In this document: piece by piece, positions 1 to 8,741 of the stretch
How the letters are laid out: every line of letters begins with the position of its first letter
How positions within the stretch are numbered: the first letter of the stretch is position 1
Source: Micromonospora zamorensis
GTDB taxonomy: Bacteria > Actinomycetota > Actinomycetes > Mycobacteriales > Micromonosporaceae
Length of the DNA: 64,000 bases
Direction: 5' to 3'
Assembly: GCF_900090275.1 (NCBI RefSeq)
Contig: NZ_LT607755.1
Span: 6,076,001 to 6,140,000, forward strand
Position numbers and translations under genes: made by a program
Notes under the pieces: model-generated
What the model saw: only the letters and a program-made list of their open reading frames with translations
Told to the model about the DNA's origin: nothing
The model's database searches: none

Positions 1-1178
1 ATAATGGACACCCCCGCAGAAACAACCCCGGTCGCCCAGAGGCCGGCTTTCGGCGCACGGCGGCGCAGCACGAACAGCAGCGGGAAAACGGCAGCGATAA
101 TCGTCAACTGAACGACCTCGATGCCGACGTTGAACACCAGCAGCGACCACAGCAGGGTCCACGACCACGCCTCGTCGATGCCCAACGCGCCGGCGAAGCC
201 CAGACCGTGCACCAGGCCGAAGCAGAACACCACCCCGAGGCGGATCCAGCCCGCTCGGTCGAGGCTGAAGTGACCGGCCCCGGCCGTCTCCAGGTCGGCC
301 GCGTGCGCACCGCGCCGCCAGATCCCCCACAGGTGCCAGCCGGCGACGACGGCGATCGACAACGCGATGACCGGCTCCACGATCGCCGCCGGCACCTCGA
401 CCAGGCCGAGGGCGGCGAGCATGAACGTCACCGAGTGCGCCAGGGTGAAACTGGTGGCGGCGAGCACGATCTCGCGAAGGCGCCGCGATCCCGCGATCAA
501 CGCCAGCAGGAACAGGATGTGGTCGATCCCGGAGAGCAGATGCTCGGCGCCCAGCAGGAAGAACTCGCCGAACCGCTGGTACCAGGCCTGCCCGGTGGAG
601 AAGGTCGGGTGGTCGGCGTCGAGCGCCGCACTGCCCGACCGGCCGTCGATCTCGTACGTGACGATCGTCTTGGTGCCCTTGACGTAACCCTCGCCATCGG
701 GGAAGAGACCGCTGCGCACCTCGTGCTCGTCGCCCCGCTCAGGGCAGGTCCAGTCCAGCAGCAGATCCGCGTACGGCACGCCCTCGCGCTCGCCGATCGA
801 CGCGTCGCCCACCTCGGTCGGTCGGCAGGCCGCACTTCCCGAGGTGACCGAGAAGCGGTCGGCGACGTACGCGAGGACCGTCGAGGCATGGCTCTTCAGG
901 GCCGTCGCCTGGGCGGTGGCGTCACCCGCCTCGAACGCGGCCGTTCCCGCCTGGAAGAGCGGATCGGCGTCAGCGGAATCGGCGGCGGACACCACGAGAA
1001 GGTCGTATTCGAGCTCCAACGCCGTGCGGATGTGACCCTCGTCTCCCGCAGAGATTTTCGCGTACACGGTCGACGAAAAGCCGTGCGCGGACGCGGTTCC
1101 GGCGCCCAGAAAAGGAATCACCGCTGCGGCGATCCCGACAGCGGCGACGATTACGGTACGGCGGACGCGCCCTGACAT
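1..1178 (-). CDS. HupE/UreJ family membrane protein, 3' end cut by window edge
   Basis: The frame reads open from an ATG at 1178 (GAGGGAG Shine-Dalgarno upstream) to the left window edge, so about 392 residues are visible and the C-terminus is missing. The product starts with a signal peptide (MSGRVRRTVIVAAVG..., cleavage near TASAHG). About 180 residues of exported domain follow, then a membrane part with the HupE/UreJ signature: HLLSGIDHILFLLALI, then FTLAHSVTFMLAALGL, then GLVHGLGFAGAL. Conserved His and Asp residues in these helices are family traits. Members sit near nickel or hydrogenase/urease genes or stand alone, and their substrate is poorly defined. No hydrogenase or urease gene is visible nearby, so no metal-transport role is assigned. 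It is transcribed divergently from the lipoprotein gene at 1361, and the 182-bp gap should hold both promoters. Confidence 0.85.
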   Translation of the reverse strand, partial: MSGRVRRTVIVAAVGIAAAVIPFLGAGTASAHGFSSTVYAKISAGDEGHIRTALELEYDLLVVSAADSADADPLFQAGTAAFEAGDATAQATALKSHASTVLAYVADRFSVTSGSAACRPTEVGDASIGEREGVPYADLLLDWTCPERGDEHEVRSGLFPDGEGYVKGTKTIVTYEIDGRSGSAALDADHPTFSTGQAWYQRFGEFFLLGAEHLLSGIDHILFLLALIAGSRRLREIVLAATSFTLAHSVTFMLAALGLVEVPAAIVEPVIALSIAVVAGWHLWGIWRRGAHAADLETAGAGHFSLDRAGWIRLGVVFCFGLVHGLGFAGALGIDEAWSWTLLWSLLVFNVGIEVVQLTIIAAVFPLLFVLRRRAPKAGLWATGVVSAGVSI

Positions 1179-1360
1179 GCGACTCCCTCGGTTGGCCAGT
1201 GCACGTTGCACGGCGCGGGTGAACACCAGCCCGCGCGCCGACGAACCGCCGGAAAACAAAGAGCCCGAGCACCCATCCACGGATAGTTGGCGACCAGAAT
1301 TGAGATAGGAATAGGAAGACGTACGCGCACTTTCCGCCACCACTCGAAAGGACGATCGCC

Positions 1361-2023
1361 TTGCGCCCCCCGCTCCGGGCCGTTGCCATGCTGGCCGCGA
1401 CCGTCGCCCTGATCACCGGCTGCGACTCCGGCGACGACTGGTCACAGCCACACCCCGAGCCCGCCGCCATCGGCACTCTCGGCCCAGGATTCGTCGCCCC
1501 GTCCACCACACCCGCTCCGGAGGCGACGATCACGCCGCAGCCGGGCTCCTGGGACGGCGTCCACCCGCCGAAGGACTACCGGGTGGTGTTGCTGACCTCC
1601 GGGGACGACGACCCGACCAAGGTGCTCGTGACAGCCGTCAAGGAGTGGGCCGACGACGAGCACGTCGACCTCCGGACGATCGTCGTCGGCACTGCGCACG
1701 ACGCCGTCTCCAGCATCGCCAAGGCCATGGAGATGGGCCCGGACCTCATCGTCGGCGCCGGCAACGACCTCATCGACCCCCTCGCGCTGGTCACCCCGAG
1801 CCACCTGGACGAGAAGTTCCTGGTGGTGGGCGCGGAACTGGCCGAGCCCACCCACAACGTCACAGCGGTCGACTGGGACGGCGCGTCGTTCCGCGGGGAA
1901 GGGCTGGGCGCGTCCTCGACGTACGACCCGAAGTCGTTCACGGCCGAGCGCTGCGCGGCCGCCATCCGGGCCGGCGTGGCCGCGGTCCTCAACGATCTGA
2001 CCGGGATCGTCGTCTGGCTCTGA
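1361..2023 (+). CDS. secreted lipoprotein, BMP/periplasmic-binding-like
   Basis: A TTG start at 1361 with AAAGGA upstream gives 220 residues. The N-terminus is a lipoprotein signal (hydrophobic stretch ending LITGC, lipidated Cys near residue 21). After a Pro/Thr-rich spacer comes an alpha/beta region (YRVVLLTSGDDD, DLIVGAGNDLID, KFLVVGAELAEP) that resembles one lobe of the basic-membrane-protein type substrate-binding fold. It is much shorter than the roughly 350 residues of full BMP proteins, and no ABC transporter genes adjoin it, so it may be a stand-alone sensor-type lipoprotein. It converges on the anti-sigma gene with only 19 bp between the stop codons. Family assignment is by eye. Confidence 0.7.
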   Translation: MRPPLRAVAMLAATVALITGCDSGDDWSQPHPEPAAIGTLGPGFVAPSTTPAPEATITPQPGSWDGVHPPKDYRVVLLTSGDDDPTKVLVTAVKEWADDEHVDLRTIVVGTAHDAVSSIAKAMEMGPDLIVGAGNDLIDPLALVTPSHLDEKFLVVGAELAEPTHNVTAVDWDGASFRGEGLGASSTYDPKSFTAERCAAAIRAGVAAVLNDLTGIVVWL

Positions 2024-2042
2024 TCCCGTCGGTCAGGTCTGC

Positions 2043-2735
2043 TCAGCGGGCCGGTCCGCGATCCTCGAACTCGTACGTGGTGGTCAGGCCCTCGGGCAGG
2101 TCGGGAACCAGGGCGTTGGTGCCGTCGACCACCTGGACGTAGCGCTTGCCCTGGAAGATCGAGTAGCTGCCGTCGGGGACCTGGTCGATCCGGAAGAGCT
2201 GCGTCTCGGCGGCCGGGTCGCACCCCCGGCCGCGCACGCTGCCCGGCGCGGCGTCGTGCACGACGGTCATGCAGACCGCACCGGCACCCGTGGCCGAGGC
2301 GATCTGGTACCTGTCGCCCTGCGGGCGTAGGACCCAGAGCGACACGTCGTCGGTGCCCGGCTCGCTGGCGGCCCGCACCTGGTCGGTGCCAGGGCCGATC
2401 ACCAACGCGGCTCCGCTCATGCCGGGCATCACGATCCGGACCTGACGCCTGCCACCGAGGATCTCCTGCGGACCGGCGGTGGCGGTCACGGATGGCACGA
2501 CAGCCGGTGGGGCCTGGCTGGCCGGGCCGACATCGGGCGTGTCGACGTCGGCCCGCACCTGCGACAGCGCGGTGCCTGCGGCAACGGCCACGACAGCCAG
2601 CCCGGCTGCGGTGGCGGCCGTCCGGCGTCGCCGTCGCCGGTCGCTGCGGCGACGCAACGCCTGCGCCCCGGGCAGCGTGGTGACTCGCCGAACCTCGTCG
2701 GCAATCGCCGTGAGGTCCTCGCGCGGATCAGCCAT
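2043..2735 (-). CDS. membrane-anchored anti-sigma-like protein
   Basis: The protein has 230 residues. The start chosen is the ATG at 2735 (MADPREDL), which overlaps the end of the upstream sigma gene by 8 bp and has GGAGG-type bases upstream. A short cytoplasmic N-terminus with an Arg-rich patch (RRRSDRRRRRR) leads to one transmembrane helix (about residues 41-61). The exported remainder carries Gly/Ser/Asp-rich beta-like sequence and two Cys residues. Position and topology fit a SigE-family anti-sigma or sigma-associated membrane protein. No zinc-binding HxxxCxxC motif is visible, so the anti-sigma role is inferred from gene order only. Confidence 0.6.
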   Translation of the reverse strand: MADPREDLTAIADEVRRVTTLPGAQALRRRSDRRRRRRTAATAAGLAVVAVAAGTALSQVRADVDTPDVGPASQAPPAVVPSVTATAGPQEILGGRRQVRIVMPGMSGAALVIGPGTDQVRAASEPGTDDVSLWVLRPQGDRYQIASATGAGAVCMTVVHDAAPGSVRGRGCDPAAETQLFRIDQVPDGSYSIFQGKRYVQVVDGTNALVPDLPEGLTTTYEFEDRGPAR

Positions 2736-3228
2736 GGGAGGTCTCCTCCTGGTGGGCATCGGTCAGCAGCCCGGCCATCGCTCTCCGACCTCGGGCGAGG
2801 TACGTCTTCACGGTTCCGACGGGCGCCTGCATCTCCGCTGCCACCTCGGCGACGCTGAGATCGTTGAGGTGGTGCAGCACGACGGCCCGGCGCTCGTTGG
2901 CACTGAGCTGCTGGAGCGCCTGCAACAGGGCGACGTGGTCCTCGTTCAGCCCGGGCACGCCCTGGTCGACGGCGGCCCGACGGTGGGCGCGTACCCGGTT
3001 GAAGGCCTTGCGCCAGCTGCTCACCGCGATCCGCGAGGCCACCCGGCGGACCCAGGCCTCCGGGCTGTCCGTCTCCCGCACCGTCCGCCAACGCTGCCAG
3101 GCCCGCATGAACGCCTCGGCGACGGCGTCCTCCGCCTCGGCGCGGTTGCCGGTCAGCGCGTACACGTGACCCACGACCCGACCCGCACAGGCCGCGTAGA
3201 GGGCGTCGAACTCCTCGGCATCACGCAT
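2728..3228 (-). CDS. SigE-family ECF RNA polymerase sigma factor
   Basis: The 166-residue protein has region 2 at about residues 5-75 (FDALYAACAGRVVGHVYAL, AEDAVAEAFMRAWQRW) and region 4 at about 95-155 (LSANERRAVVLHHLNDLSVAEVA, then VGTVKTYLARGRRAM, the HTH). This is the layout of the short SigE-family ECF factors common in actinomycetes. It redirects RNA polymerase to stress-type promoters; its targets are unknown. It is translationally coupled to the following membrane protein gene (8-bp overlap), a normal sigma/anti-sigma arrangement. The gene is divergent from the subtilase at 3409, which makes that gene a possible regulon member. Confidence 0.88.
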   Translation of the reverse strand: MRDAEEFDALYAACAGRVVGHVYALTGNRAEAEDAVAEAFMRAWQRWRTVRETDSPEAWVRRVASRIAVSSWRKAFNRVRAHRRAAVDQGVPGLNEDHVALLQALQQLSANERRAVVLHHLNDLSVAEVAAEMQAPVGTVKTYLARGRRAMAGLLTDAHQEETSHG

Positions 3229-3408
3229 CCGGCCGGTGCCCTCCCACGCCTCGTCCCCTGGTCACCGCGCATGCAACTCGCCCGGGCCGACCGGTCACGT
3301 CGGCGCGGGGCAGGAATGTGACCGCCATCACAGCATTGTGATCAACCTGCCGCCCTGGCCAGGCGTCATCGTGCCGTCCCGGGAGAGGCCCGTGGCGGAG
3401 AGGACGAT

Positions 3409-6400
3409 GTGCGACGACGGCAACGACGCGCCCTGACAGCCGGCGTACTCGCGACCGCGCTGGTCGCTGCAGGCCTGGCGGCCCAACCGGCGAGCGCGCA
3501 GACGAGGCCGACGGCCGCCGGCTCCGGCACTTCCGGCGCCTTCACCCTGATCACCGGTGACCGGGTGACGCTCGACGCGGACGGGCGGCCGGACATCCAG
3601 CGGGCGCAGGGACGGGCCGGCATGCGGTTCGTGAGCAGTCGGGAGGACGGTCACCAGTACGTCATCCCGGTCGACGCGATGCCACTGCTGCGCGACGGTC
3701 GGCTCGACCGGCGGCTGTTCGACCTCACCGCGCTCGGCGAGTTGGGCTACGACGACCGGGCAGCCGAGTTGCCGCTGCTGGTCGCGTACCCCGAGAACGA
3801 GGCGGCGCAGGCGCGGACCGCGACCGTCGGCGGTGACGGGCGGGTGCGGACCGACCTGCCGGCCGCCCACGCGCTCGCGGTCCGGGCGGGCCGGGACGAC
3901 CGGGTAACGCTCTGGGCCTCGCTGACCCGCGGGACGACCTCCGCGCGCACCCTCACCACCGGGGTCACCCACATCTGGCTGGACGGCAAGCGCAAGGTCT
4001 CCCTGGATCGCAGCGTGCCGCAGATCGGTGCGCCGGCGGCCTGGCAGGCCGGGTTCGACGGCACCGGCGTCACCGTCGGCGTGCTGGACACCGGAATCGA
4101 CGCCAACCACCCGGACTTCGCCGGGCACCTCACCGAGGTCCGGGACTTCACCGGCGGCAACGACCCCGGCGACGCGGTCGGCCACGGCACCCACGTGGCG
4201 TCGACCATCGTCGGCAGTGGCGCCGCGTCCGGCGGCAGGTACCGAGGTGTGGCACCGGGGGCCAAGCTGCTCGTCGGCAAGGTCTGCGCCACCACCGAGT
4301 GCCAGGACTCGGACATCATCACCGGCATGCAGTGGCTCGCGCCGCAGACGCGGGTGGTCAACCTCAGCGTGGGCGGCGACGACGCGCCCGGACTCGACCC
4401 GCTGGAGACCGCCGTCCAGGAGTTGAGCCACCGGTACGGCACCCTCTTCGTGGTCGCGGCCGGCAACGAGGGCAAGCCGAAGTCGGTGTCCTCGCCGGCC
4501 TCCGCCGACGACGCCCTCGCCGTCGCCGCGGTCGACGCCGACGACCAGCGGGCCTACTTCTCCAGTCGGGGTCCGCGCATCGGCGACAACCACATCAAGC
4601 CCGAGATCAGCGCGCCCGGCGTCGACATCGTGGCCGCCGCGCCCGGCGGCGAGTACGCCACCATGTCCGGCACGTCGATGGCCACTCCGCACGTGGCCGG
4701 CACCGCCGCGATCCTCGCCGGGCAGCACCCGGACTGGGCCGGCCCGCAGCTCAAGGCCGCCCTGATGGACTCGGCAAAGCCGACCGGCGAGGACACCATC
4801 TACGAGCAGGGCGCCGGCCGGGTCGACATCGCGCGCGCGGTCGCCCAACCGGTCGCCGCCGAGGTCGCCGCCATCGACTTCCCGGTCCAGCGCTGGCCGC
4901 ACGCCGACGACACCCCGGTCACCCAGGTCGTCGGCTATCGCAACACGGGCACCGCGCCGGTCACCCTGACGCTGGGCATCGCCCCGGCCCCGTCCGGCAT
5001 GCTCACCGTCAGCCCGACCACCCTGGTGGTGCCGGCCGGTGGCCGCGCCCAGGCGACGATCACCGTGGACACCCGGGTGGACGCCCCGGACGGCGTCTAC
5101 CAGGGGGCGCTGACCGCGACCGGCGCCGGCGATCTGCGGGTACGGACGCCGTTCGCGCTCAACCGCGAGATCGAGAGCTACGACGTACGGCTCGACCACA
5201 CCGGACGCGACGGCAGGCCGGCCACCGAGTACACGACAGTGGCCGCGAACCTAGCCACTGGAGAGTTCAGCACCCTCGCCGTGGCCCCGGGCGGCGGAAT
5301 CCTGCGCCTTCCCACGGGCCGTTACGCGCTCTGGAGCACCATCCACGAGGCCGACGTGTCGACCCTGCTCGTGCAGCCGGTCCTGGACGTACGCGGCCCG
5401 GTCACCGAGGCGCTCGACGCCCGTAACGCCAAACCGGTCGCGTTGACCGTGCCGGAGCGCGACGCCGCAGCCATCTCGATCAACGTGAGCGCCAACTGGG
5501 ACGACGGCTTCCGCTATCCCGGCGTGCAGCTCAGCGGCGTGTCCTTCGCGGACGTCTTCTTCGGCCGGATCGGGCCCGCGGTCGCGGCACCCGAGTTCAC
5601 CGCCACGCTCGGTGTCGGGCTCGCCCGACCGGGCAGGGACGGCACCTTCCGGAACAGCCCCTACACGTACGACCTGGCGTACGTCCGCCCGGGCGACATG
5701 TTCACGGGCCTGACCAGGAAGCTCTCACCGAAGAACCTGGCCACCGTACGGACGACCTACCGGAGCCAGTCCACGGCGACGACGGCCGTCCGGTTGCACC
5801 GTGCGGCGGCGCCTGGCGGCTCGGGCCCGATCGGTTCGAGGACGCCGGTCGACCTGCCGTTCCGCGGCACCGAGTACCACAACACCGACGGTGGCATCAG
5901 CTGGACGTCCACGTTCGTCGAGGGCGACAACTCCACCACGCAGACGTCGACCTTCACGGCGGGCCGGTCGTACACCCAGACCTGGAACGCGGCGCCCTTC
6001 GGGCCCACCGTGGCCCAGGCACCGACGCTGTCGCCCCTGGGGTACGCGGGCCGCGACGGCGACACCATCTCGGTCGCGTCGTTGCCCCTGTTCGGGGATG
6101 CCACGGGTCGCCCCGCGAACCGCGATGACCGGCCGGTGCAGATCCGGCTACTGCGTGACGGCAAGGAGATCGGCACCTCGGACAGCCCGTGGGCCGAGTT
6201 CGCGGTGCCCGCCGGCAAGGCGACCTACCGGCTGGAGGCGACGGCCACCCGGGGCGCACCGGACACCCTGTCGACGTCGGTCTCGGTGGCCTGGACCTTC
6301 ACGTCGGCGCACACCACGTCGCCGCAACGGTTGCCGCTGACGACGGTCCGGTCGACGCCCGTGCTCGACGACACCAACACGGGCCGGGCGGGCCGGATCA

Positions 6401-6639
6401 CGACCATCCCGCTGGCGCTGGACCGGCAGGCGGGCTCGACGGCGGTGGCCAACCGCAGTCTCGGCGTGTCCGCGTCGTTCGACGACGGCAGGACGTGGAT
6501 CGCGTTGCCGGTGCTCCGGAACGTCGCCCTCATCAGTCACCCCCGGCGAGCCGGGTTCGTCTCGCTGCGTCTGACGGCCACCGACACCGCCGGCAACACG
6601 GTGACGGAGACGATCCAGCGGGCCTACCGGATCGCCTGA
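3409..6639 (+). CDS. large secreted subtilisin-like serine protease (S8 family)
   Basis: A GTG at 3409 preceded by GAGAGGA gives 1,076 residues. A Tat/Sec-like signal peptide (MRRRQRRALTAGVLATALV, cleavage after ASAQ, about residue 31) is followed by a propeptide-like region, then the S8 catalytic domain (about 205-480). The full triad is visible: Asp about 227 in VGVLDTGID, His about 259 in GHGTHVAS, Ser about 423 in GTSMATPHVAG, with the oxyanion Asn about 353 in AAGNEG. After it come an Ig/Fn3-like beta region (about 490-590) and roughly 480 residues of low-similarity beta-rich sequence seen in large actinobacterial extracellular subtilases. It lacks the C-terminal membrane helix of mycosins, so it is probably an extracellular degradative protease, not the type VII protease. 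A strong terminator follows at 6648. Confidence 0.92.
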   Translation: MRRRQRRALTAGVLATALVAAGLAAQPASAQTRPTAAGSGTSGAFTLITGDRVTLDADGRPDIQRAQGRAGMRFVSSREDGHQYVIPVDAMPLLRDGRLDRRLFDLTALGELGYDDRAAELPLLVAYPENEAAQARTATVGGDGRVRTDLPAAHALAVRAGRDDRVTLWASLTRGTTSARTLTTGVTHIWLDGKRKVSLDRSVPQIGAPAAWQAGFDGTGVTVGVLDTGIDANHPDFAGHLTEVRDFTGGNDPGDAVGHGTHVASTIVGSGAASGGRYRGVAPGAKLLVGKVCATTECQDSDIITGMQWLAPQTRVVNLSVGGDDAPGLDPLETAVQELSHRYGTLFVVAAGNEGKPKSVSSPASADDALAVAAVDADDQRAYFSSRGPRIGDNHIKPEISAPGVDIVAAAPGGEYATMSGTSMATPHVAGTAAILAGQHPDWAGPQLKAALMDSAKPTGEDTIYEQGAGRVDIARAVAQPVAAEVAAIDFPVQRWPHADDTPVTQVVGYRNTGTAPVTLTLGIAPAPSGMLTVSPTTLVVPAGGRAQATITVDTRVDAPDGVYQGALTATGAGDLRVRTPFALNREIESYDVRLDHTGRDGRPATEYTTVAANLATGEFSTLAVAPGGGILRLPTGRYALWSTIHEADVSTLLVQPVLDVRGPVTEALDARNAKPVALTVPERDAAAISINVSANWDDGFRYPGVQLSGVSFADVFFGRIGPAVAAPEFTATLGVGLARPGRDGTFRNSPYTYDLAYVRPGDMFTGLTRKLSPKNLATVRTTYRSQSTATTAVRLHRAAAPGGSGPIGSRTPVDLPFRGTEYHNTDGGISWTSTFVEGDNSTTQTSTFTAGRSYTQTWNAAPFGPTVAQAPTLSPLGYAGRDGDTISVASLPLFGDATGRPANRDDRPVQIRLLRDGKEIGTSDSPWAEFAVPAGKATYRLEATATRGAPDTLSTSVSVAWTFTSAHTTSPQRLPLTTVRSTPVLDDTNTGRAGRITTIPLALDRQAGSTAVANRSLGVSASFDDGRTWIALPVLRNVALISHPRRAGFVSLRLTATDTAGNTVTETIQRAYRIA

Positions 6640-6647
6640 GACACTGC

Positions 6648-6690
6648 CCGGTCCGGGGTGGCGGCCGCTTGAGCCGCCGCCCCGGACCGG
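6648..6690 (+). terminator. Rho-independent-type hairpin after the S8 protease gene
   Basis: An 18-bp stem (6648-6665 pairing with 6673-6690, one G-T wobble) encloses a 7-nt loop, starting 9 bp after the protease stop codon. It lacks a long T tract, as is usual in high-GC actinomycetes. The 6691-6927 stretch beyond it holds no other recognisable signal. Confidence 0.8.
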
Positions 6691-6927
6691 ACCTCAGTAC
6701 CTCAGTGCCGGCGGGCCTGGCGTTCATGCCGATGGCGGCGCCGCAGGCCATCGGGGCCACGCAGGTCGGCGCCCGGCTGCCTACCGGACATCGCGCCCTT
6801 ACCCGCGCGCTGATCGGCGCGCCTCCGCGTGCCGGACGCGCCACCGGTGATCGAGGACACGGTGCACCGACGCGTCCGGCAGGGTGGAATCAGATGCGTG
6901 AGCAGAGCAGGCACCACGGGTGACGTT

Positions 6928-7527
6928 GTGAAGCGCACTCTGCCCATCCACGATCCGGCTTCCGCCACCGGCGATGCCGCCTCCTCGCCGGACGAGCCGG
7001 TGCGGCCGACGACCGCCCACCGGCAGCGCTGGGCGATCCAGACGATGGCTGTCGCATCCGACGACAAGGTGCTGGAGATCGGATGCGGTCGGGGGGCCGC
7101 CGTTTCTCTGGTCGCCAGCCGACTCACGACCGGCCGGATCGTCGCCATCGACCGGGCCGCGACGATGGTGCGAATTGCCAGCAAACGGAACATGGCCCAT
7201 ATCAACGCCGGCCGAGCTGAAATTCGATGTGTCGGATTCGAGTCGGCGGACTTCGATTCGCTCCGTTTCGACAAGATCTTCGCAGTGAACGTCAGCATCT
7301 TCTGGCTGGGCGACGCAACACAGCAGATCGAACGGATGCGGAGCCTGCTGACGCCTGGTGGGCGGCTCTACGTGTTCGGCGAACGGCCCACAGCCGCACA
7401 TGCCACCGCGAACCTCACCTCGACCACGATGCTGCTCGAAGCCCACGGGTTCGCGACAACCACAGCAAGCGCCACTCGCGGTAAGAGCCAGGTGCTCACC
7501 TGTGTGAGCGGTGCACCAACCGACTGA
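6928..7527 (+). CDS. class I SAM-dependent methyltransferase
   Basis: Translation from the GTG at 6928 gives 199 residues; an in-frame ATG at 6829 would add 33 residues of low-complexity sequence with no better ribosome site, so the shorter form is preferred. The SAM-binding motif I VLEIGCGRGAAVSL is near residue 50, motif II-like IVAIDRAATMVRIA follows, and motif post-I/IV lies at FDKIFAVNVSIFW, with LLTPGGRLYVF typical of small-molecule methyltransferases. The substrate is unknown. It stands alone between the protease terminator and the type VII substrate genes. Confidence 0.8.
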   Translation: MKRTLPIHDPASATGDAASSPDEPVRPTTAHRQRWAIQTMAVASDDKVLEIGCGRGAAVSLVASRLTTGRIVAIDRAATMVRIASKRNMAHINAGRAEIRCVGFESADFDSLRFDKIFAVNVSIFWLGDATQQIERMRSLLTPGGRLYVFGERPTAAHATANLTSTTMLLEAHGFATTTASATRGKSQVLTCVSGAPTD

Positions 7528-7681
7528 GTCGTGCATCTGCCGATGCGGCGTGGCCATCTTCGGGGCCCCGCCGAGACAACCGCTATTTGATCTATCGCGG
7601 CCGGTGGATGTCCAACCGGGTGGCGCGGGTGACGTAGCATTGACCGCGAACGTTATTCATCCCGGCACGGGGAGGAGCGGC

Positions 7682-8017
7682 ATGAAGTTCGACATGGGAG
7701 CGCAGACTCTCGGCAGCCTCACCAAGCAGACCCAGGGTTCGTCTGATGATCTCGGCAGCCTGATCAAGCAGTTGATCGCTGCCGCTGAACCGCTGCAGGG
7801 CAACTTCAACGGTGCCGGGCGGGTGGCATTCGATTCGTTCAAGGCCAACGCCGATTCGATCACCGCCTCTCTCAATTCCGCGCTGGGCGCGATTCTGGGC
7901 GGTCAGGGCGGAATGGATTCCGCGTTCGGCCAGGGTGACACCGAGATGGCCGACAACGCGTCGTCGGCGGCGGGCACCGCCAACTTCGACGCGGCCAGGT
8001 TCTCGAGCAGCCGCTGA
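7682..8017 (+). CDS. WXG100-like small type VII substrate 1
   Basis: The start is an ATG at 7682 with GGGGAGGAG upstream; the protein has 111 residues. Two predicted helices flank a degenerate WxG turn (FNG in GNFNGAGRVAF). The C-terminal tail contains FGQGDTEMADNASSAA, which aligns by eye with AYVQGDLDMAANAQRSA in the protein at 8382, suggesting a degenerate YxxxD export signal with Phe for Tyr. It is the first gene of a co-directional run of substrates and toxin. WXG100 proteins normally form heterodimers and are exported by EccC-driven secretion. The trp-to-phe change places it with divergent ESX proteins. Confidence 0.78.
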   Translation: MKFDMGAQTLGSLTKQTQGSSDDLGSLIKQLIAAAEPLQGNFNGAGRVAFDSFKANADSITASLNSALGAILGGQGGMDSAFGQGDTEMADNASSAAGTANFDAARFSSSR

Positions 8018-8038
8018 TTCCCGGGGGAGTGACAGGTT

Positions 8039-8344
8039 ATGAGCACAGATCGACGCAGCTTTGACGTGGGCACCTCGCAGCAGGTCCAGAGCGACCTCGC
8101 CGGGATCATCGCCCGGCTGGAGGCCGTGATCTCGCAGCGCAGCGCCGACGTGTCGGCCGCGATGGCCGACTTCCAGGCCGACGGCGTCTCCGAGGAATAC
8201 CGGACCGTCGAGGATCGGTGGAACCGCGCCGCGGGCGAGGTGCGCACGATCATCGATCTGGTCAAGACCACGATGGTCAAGAACGACGAGACGGCGACGA
8301 CCACGCTGTCCAAGGCGCGCACGGCGGTGCAGTCCATCGGCTGA
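8039..8344 (+). CDS. WXG100-like small type VII substrate 2
   Basis: The gene encodes 101 residues and starts with ATG 21 bp after the previous stop, with GGGGGAGTGA upstream. It is nearly all helical: SQQVQSDLAGIIARLEAVISQRS, a turn at FQADGVSEEY, then a second helix. The length and helix-turn-helix hairpin are those of WXG100 proteins, although the central Trp is again missing. It probably pairs with one of its neighbours (7682 or 8382) as an ESX heterodimer; which one cannot be told from sequence alone. Confidence 0.72.
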   Translation: MSTDRRSFDVGTSQQVQSDLAGIIARLEAVISQRSADVSAAMADFQADGVSEEYRTVEDRWNRAAGEVRTIIDLVKTTMVKNDETATTTLSKARTAVQSIG

Positions 8345-8381
8345 GTTGTTTTCCATCGAGTGTTGACGAGGGAGCACAAGC

Positions 8382-8741
8382 GTGAGCGCCTGGGATATCT
8401 CCCCCGGTGGAGTGCGCGACGTCCTGAATCGCACCCATGCCGCGGCCGCCCCGTTCGAGGGGCAGATGACCAAGTTCAACTCGGCGCTGGAGGGTTCCGC
8501 CGTCCAGTCGAGTTCGGAGATCGTCGGCCAGGCACTTCAGGGCTTCGTTGAGTCGATCAAAACGGACCTCGAGTTCGTGTTCACTCGCACGGGGGCGTGC
8601 ATGAATGCGGCGGCACAGGCGACCAACGCCTACGTCCAGGGTGATCTGGACATGGCCGCCAACGCGCAACGCAGTGCCTCGGCGGCACCCGACCCCTCGG
8701 CGACGATGCCGGGGCCGGGCCGTGGGGCGGTGCCGCGATGA
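8382..8741 (+). CDS. DUF6507-like ESX-associated small protein
   Basis: The 119-residue protein begins MSAWDISPGGVRDVL, the pattern I associate with the DUF6507 family of actinobacterial ESX-linked proteins (recall, not a search). A helical body is followed by NAYVQGDLDMAAN, a good match to the YxxxD/E type VII export signal placed after the second helix. A Pro/Ala-rich tail ends in an overlap with the toxin gene (ATGATC start of the toxin lies inside its last codons, 4-bp overlap). Translational coupling suggests that it acts with the toxin, as a chaperone or co-secreted partner. Confidence 0.72.
   Translation: MSAWDISPGGVRDVLNRTHAAAAPFEGQMTKFNSALEGSAVQSSSEIVGQALQGFVESIKTDLEFVFTRTGACMNAAAQATNAYVQGDLDMAANAQRSASAAPDPSATMPGPGRGAVPR

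Noticed and set aside
207..1175. 322-codon plus-strand open frame opposite the HupE/UreJ-like gene
   Set aside because: Its product is Arg/Asp/Gly-rich with no fold signature, while the opposite strand encodes a membrane protein with three family motifs.
3328..5199. 623-codon minus-strand open frame
   Set aside because: Antisense shadow of the subtilase gene; low-complexity composition and no ribosome site. The plus strand holds a full catalytic triad.
3409..6639. The subtilase as the type VII mycosin (MycP)
   Set aside because: Mycosins are about 400-600 residues with a C-terminal membrane anchor and are encoded within the locus; this protein has 1,076 residues, no anchor, and is 4 kb away behind a terminator.
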